Source: Holosporales bacterium
Lineage (GTDB): Bacteria > Pseudomonadota > Alphaproteobacteria > Holosporales > Holosporaceae
Direction of reading: 5' to 3'
DNA length: 61,005 bases
NCBI GenBank assembly: GCA_947461445.1
Contig: CANHKV010000006.1
Location: forward strand, 1-61,005
Every line of letters starts with the position of its first letter. The first letter of the stretch is position 1. The notes beneath the pieces were generated by a model that did not search any database, was not told the DNA's origin, and was given only the letters and a program-made list of their open reading frames with translations. The position numbers were made by a program, and so were the translations under genes. Below, piece after piece: positions 59,013-61,005 of the stretch.

Positions 59013-59208
59013 TTATCCACACCCCTGTGGATAAACCTGTGGATAACCCTGTGGATAAAATGTGGATAACTCAAAAGTTGTCCACACCGTTAGGGGGGGG
59101 CTGTGGATAAAATGTGGATAACTTTAGCCCCCCCTGTGGATAACTTTTTCCATACTGGGTAAGGCTTTTTCGACCTTTTTTCAAAGTTATCCACAGATTT
59201 TATCCACT
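59013..59208. other. Dense DnaA-box cluster, candidate chromosomal origin oriC
   Basis: Nine perfect TTATCCACA boxes lie in 196 bp: plus strand at 59013 and 59187; minus strand at 59026, 59038, 59050, 59061, 59102, 59113 and 59135. Two one-mismatch boxes lie at 59078 and 59200 (plus). Several minus-strand boxes are spaced 11-12 bp apart, about one helical turn. AT-rich DNA flanks the cluster on both sides (58918-59010 and 59209-59239). It lies between divergent glmU (-) and fabI (+). Such density is characteristic of oriC; a DnaA-titrating locus is the alternative. Confidence 0.82.
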
Positions 59209-59239
59209 ACAACTATTAACAACTCCTTATAGATATATT

Positions 59240-60145
59240 ATGATGGGCTTTACAAAATCGAAACGAAGTGACATGAGCAAGCATGCGTATCCTGACCACG
59301 ATCAAACTCCTTTTGGTTTGATGACTGGAAAACGAGGAATTATTTTGGGTGTAGCCAACAACCATTCGTTGGCTTGGGGCATTGCAGAACATTTATCCAG
59401 AAATGGCGCAGAAATTGCCTTTACGTACCCCTCTGAAATCATGAAAAAACGGGTGGAACCGTTGGCAAAATCTATTGGTTCAGAGTTGATTTTTCCCTGT
59501 GATGTCAGCCAAGAAGGGGATGTCGAACGCACCTTCCAGGCATTAAAACAGCATTGGCCAACGATTGATTTTGTGGTGCATTCTATTTCCTTTTCTGATA
59601 AAAACGAATTGCGTGGTGATTTCCTGGATTTATCACGGGAAAACTTTTTAAACACCATGCTGGTTTCTTGCTATTCCTTTATTGACGTGGCCAAACATGC
59701 CAAACCCATGATGGGTTCAGGCGCCAGCATCGTTACGTTGAGTTATTACGGTGCAGAAAAAGTGATTCCCCACTATAACGCCATGGCACTGGCCAAATCA
59801 GCGCTGGAAACATCGGTGCAATATGCCGCAGAGGATTTAGGAAAACAGGGCATCAGAGTCAATACCCTGTCTTGTGGTCCCATCAAAACTTTAGCCGCAT
59901 CCGGCATTGGTGATTTTCATTACATCCTGCAGTGGAACCAAAGCAACGCCCCATTACGACGCAGCATCACCCTGGATGATGTAGGAAAATCAGCCCTGTA
60001 TATCCTTAGCGATTTATCCAGCGGCGTAACGGGTGAAACCCTGCATGTGGATGCGGGATATCACGTCGTGGGCATGAAGGCCAAGGATGCCAAGGACATC
60101 GTTCTGGCGCCAAAGGATGGGGCGGATGCTGTGGTAAGCGGTTAG
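59240..60145 (+). CDS. fabI: Enoyl-ACP reductase FabI
   Basis: FabI performs the last reduction of fatty-acid elongation. The 301-residue short-chain-dehydrogenase product has LMTGKRGIILGVANNHSLAW (NAD-binding, G-V-A-N), DVSQEGDV, VHSISFSD and the catalytic Y-x6-K as YNAMALAK. SYYGAEKVIPHYN carries the second tyrosine. GPIKTLAASGI follows. ATG 59240 is the first start; ATG 59273 would suit family length better. The C-terminal 20 residues are extra and Lys/Asp-rich. Confidence 0.95.
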   Translation: MMGFTKSKRSDMSKHAYPDHDQTPFGLMTGKRGIILGVANNHSLAWGIAEHLSRNGAEIAFTYPSEIMKKRVEPLAKSIGSELIFPCDVSQEGDVERTFQALKQHWPTIDFVVHSISFSDKNELRGDFLDLSRENFLNTMLVSCYSFIDVAKHAKPMMGSGASIVTLSYYGAEKVIPHYNAMALAKSALETSVQYAAEDLGKQGIRVNTLSCGPIKTLAASGIGDFHYILQWNQSNAPLRRSITLDDVGKSALYILSDLSSGVTGETLHVDAGYHVVGMKAKDAKDIVLAPKDGADAVVSG

Positions 60146-60151
60146 CCTGTT

Positions 60152-61005
60152 ATGAGGTTGTCCTTGCCTGGGTTTATCAGCGCATTAGAGAAAAAAAGCA
60201 GCTCGGCTTATGTTCTGTATGGGTCAAACAGCCTTTTAATCCAAGGGGTTTTGCAAGAAATTAATGCCAGTTTTTCCCATGAAACCATCGGCATCAATGA
60301 TCTCGGTGCCTATGCCAACGATTTGGATACGCCTTTGTTGTTTGGATGCAAGCCCTATGTGGTTCATGGAGAGGGGACCATTCAATGGCCCAAGGTTGGC
60401 CCTATATTGAGCGCCTGGCCACGAAACCATGCTGTCGTGGTTCATGTGCCATCTATTCCGTTACCATGGTCCAAGAGCCCAGAAATCGCGATTCTGCCCT
60501 GTTACGATTTTACGTTAGATGATTCTAAATTTATGGTCGCTCGGGCTGCCAAACGTGAAAACATCCTTTTAAATGGTCAGACCTTGCGTCTATGTGCGGA
60601 ATTAACCCAGTCCGGACAATGGCACAGCGTGATGTCCGTGTTGTCGTTGGCGGCTTTACAAGATGGCACACTTCACATGGATGATGTGGGGGATCTGTTT
60701 CCCCAATCTTGGGATGAGACCGCATTGGTCATTTTGGATACGGGGCGTGCAGCTTGTTGGAGCGGCCCGGTTTCTGATCCCATACCCATGATTCGTTCCT
60801 GGCAACGCATAATGGTACAATTGCTGCAATATCAATATTTTTTACCCCAGCTGGGTTCAGAAAAAGCCATGGATGCCCTACGCCCCAGCGTCTTTTTTAA
60901 GCACAAAATCCCATTGATCAAAGCATCCCAAGCATGGTCAAAAGCCCGTATTATTCGATGCTTGAGTCAATTGATGATTGGTGAAATGGCTGTTAAGAAA
61001 AACCA
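60152..61005 (+). CDS. holA: DNA polymerase III delta subunit HolA (partial)
   Basis: HolA opens the sliding clamp within the clamp loader. A frame from ATG 60152 stays open to the window end (284 codons; C-terminus missing). It starts MRLSLPGFISALEKKSSSAY and reads VLYGSNSLLIQGVLQEI (family start). It later has VARAAKRENILLNGQTLRLC, ETALVILDTGRAACW and, near the end, DALRPSVFFKHKIPLIKASQ followed by AWSKARIIRCLSQLMIGEMA, which matches the R-P-x-V-F-F...W motif of bacterial delta subunits. It starts 6 nt after fabI and may be co-transcribed with it. Confidence 0.85.
   Translation, partial: MRLSLPGFISALEKKSSSAYVLYGSNSLLIQGVLQEINASFSHETIGINDLGAYANDLDTPLLFGCKPYVVHGEGTIQWPKVGPILSAWPRNHAVVVHVPSIPLPWSKSPEIAILPCYDFTLDDSKFMVARAAKRENILLNGQTLRLCAELTQSGQWHSVMSVLSLAALQDGTLHMDDVGDLFPQSWDETALVILDTGRAACWSGPVSDPIPMIRSWQRIMVQLLQYQYFLPQLGSEKAMDALRPSVFFKHKIPLIKASQAWSKARIIRCLSQLMIGEMAVKKN

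Overview
The window looks like the chromosome of a host-associated alphaproteobacterium, most like the Holosporales/Rickettsiales-type intracellular symbionts. This is inferred from protein and tRNA character; no 16S gene is present. Supporting signs are a moderately low GC content, housekeeping genes scattered as singletons or pairs instead of large conserved operons, several decayed genes, expanded low-complexity tails, and many small exported proteins of unknown function. No insertion sequence, prophage or CRISPR array was seen.

Layout: 1-1620 (-) is a 23S-type pseudouridine synthase with a very long PAYGS-repeat tail, cut by the window edge. 1913-5931 (+) is nusA-infB. 5932-6480 is a non-coding tandem duplication. 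6481-12711 holds dsbB, tRNA-Gly, a decayed and an intact copy of an unknown exported protein, and two tandem exported WG-repeat proteins. 12708-19199 holds a catalytically degenerate SuhB-like protein (-), the envelope set bamA-skp-lpxD (+) and secB (-). 19382-23051 holds an AT-rich exported protein, rpsP, tRNA-Asn and an acidic exported protein with a VDDGG repeat. 23239-31852 holds mreB, rnhA, cdsA with a frameshifted tandem copy, a large MscS-type channel, pyrH, an MlaF-like ATPase and trkA.

31924-34276 holds initiator tRNA-Met, tRNA-Gln, a 45-residue exported peptide and rpmF-plsX. 34898-45093 holds PDH E2, a divergent PRPP synthetase, ruvA, proS, an ABC exporter, rplY, tsaD, dut and rsmD. 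45083-49243 holds a BPL_N gene broken by a nonsense codon, an orphan PotA-type ATPase and a frameshifted outer-membrane barrel gene. 49271-53104 holds sfsA-map-radC (-) and rsmI-trmD (+). 53271-55629 has two tRNA-Leu copies, two small exported proteins, a prfB remnant and the real prfB with its programmed frameshift. 55843-61005 holds tRNA-Gln, rpsF-rpsR, a GNAT, a 42-bp repeat array, glmU, a dense DnaA-box cluster that is a strong oriC candidate, fabI and a partial holA.

Functionally, most genes serve translation (nusA, infB, prfB, rsmD, rsmI, trmD, tsaD, map, ribosomal proteins, tRNAs), envelope building (bamA, skp, lpxD, glmU, mreB, cdsA, plsX, fabI) and protein export (secB, dsbB). The accessory content is mainly exported or repeat-bearing proteins with no recognisable function; these are the likeliest place for undescribed biology.
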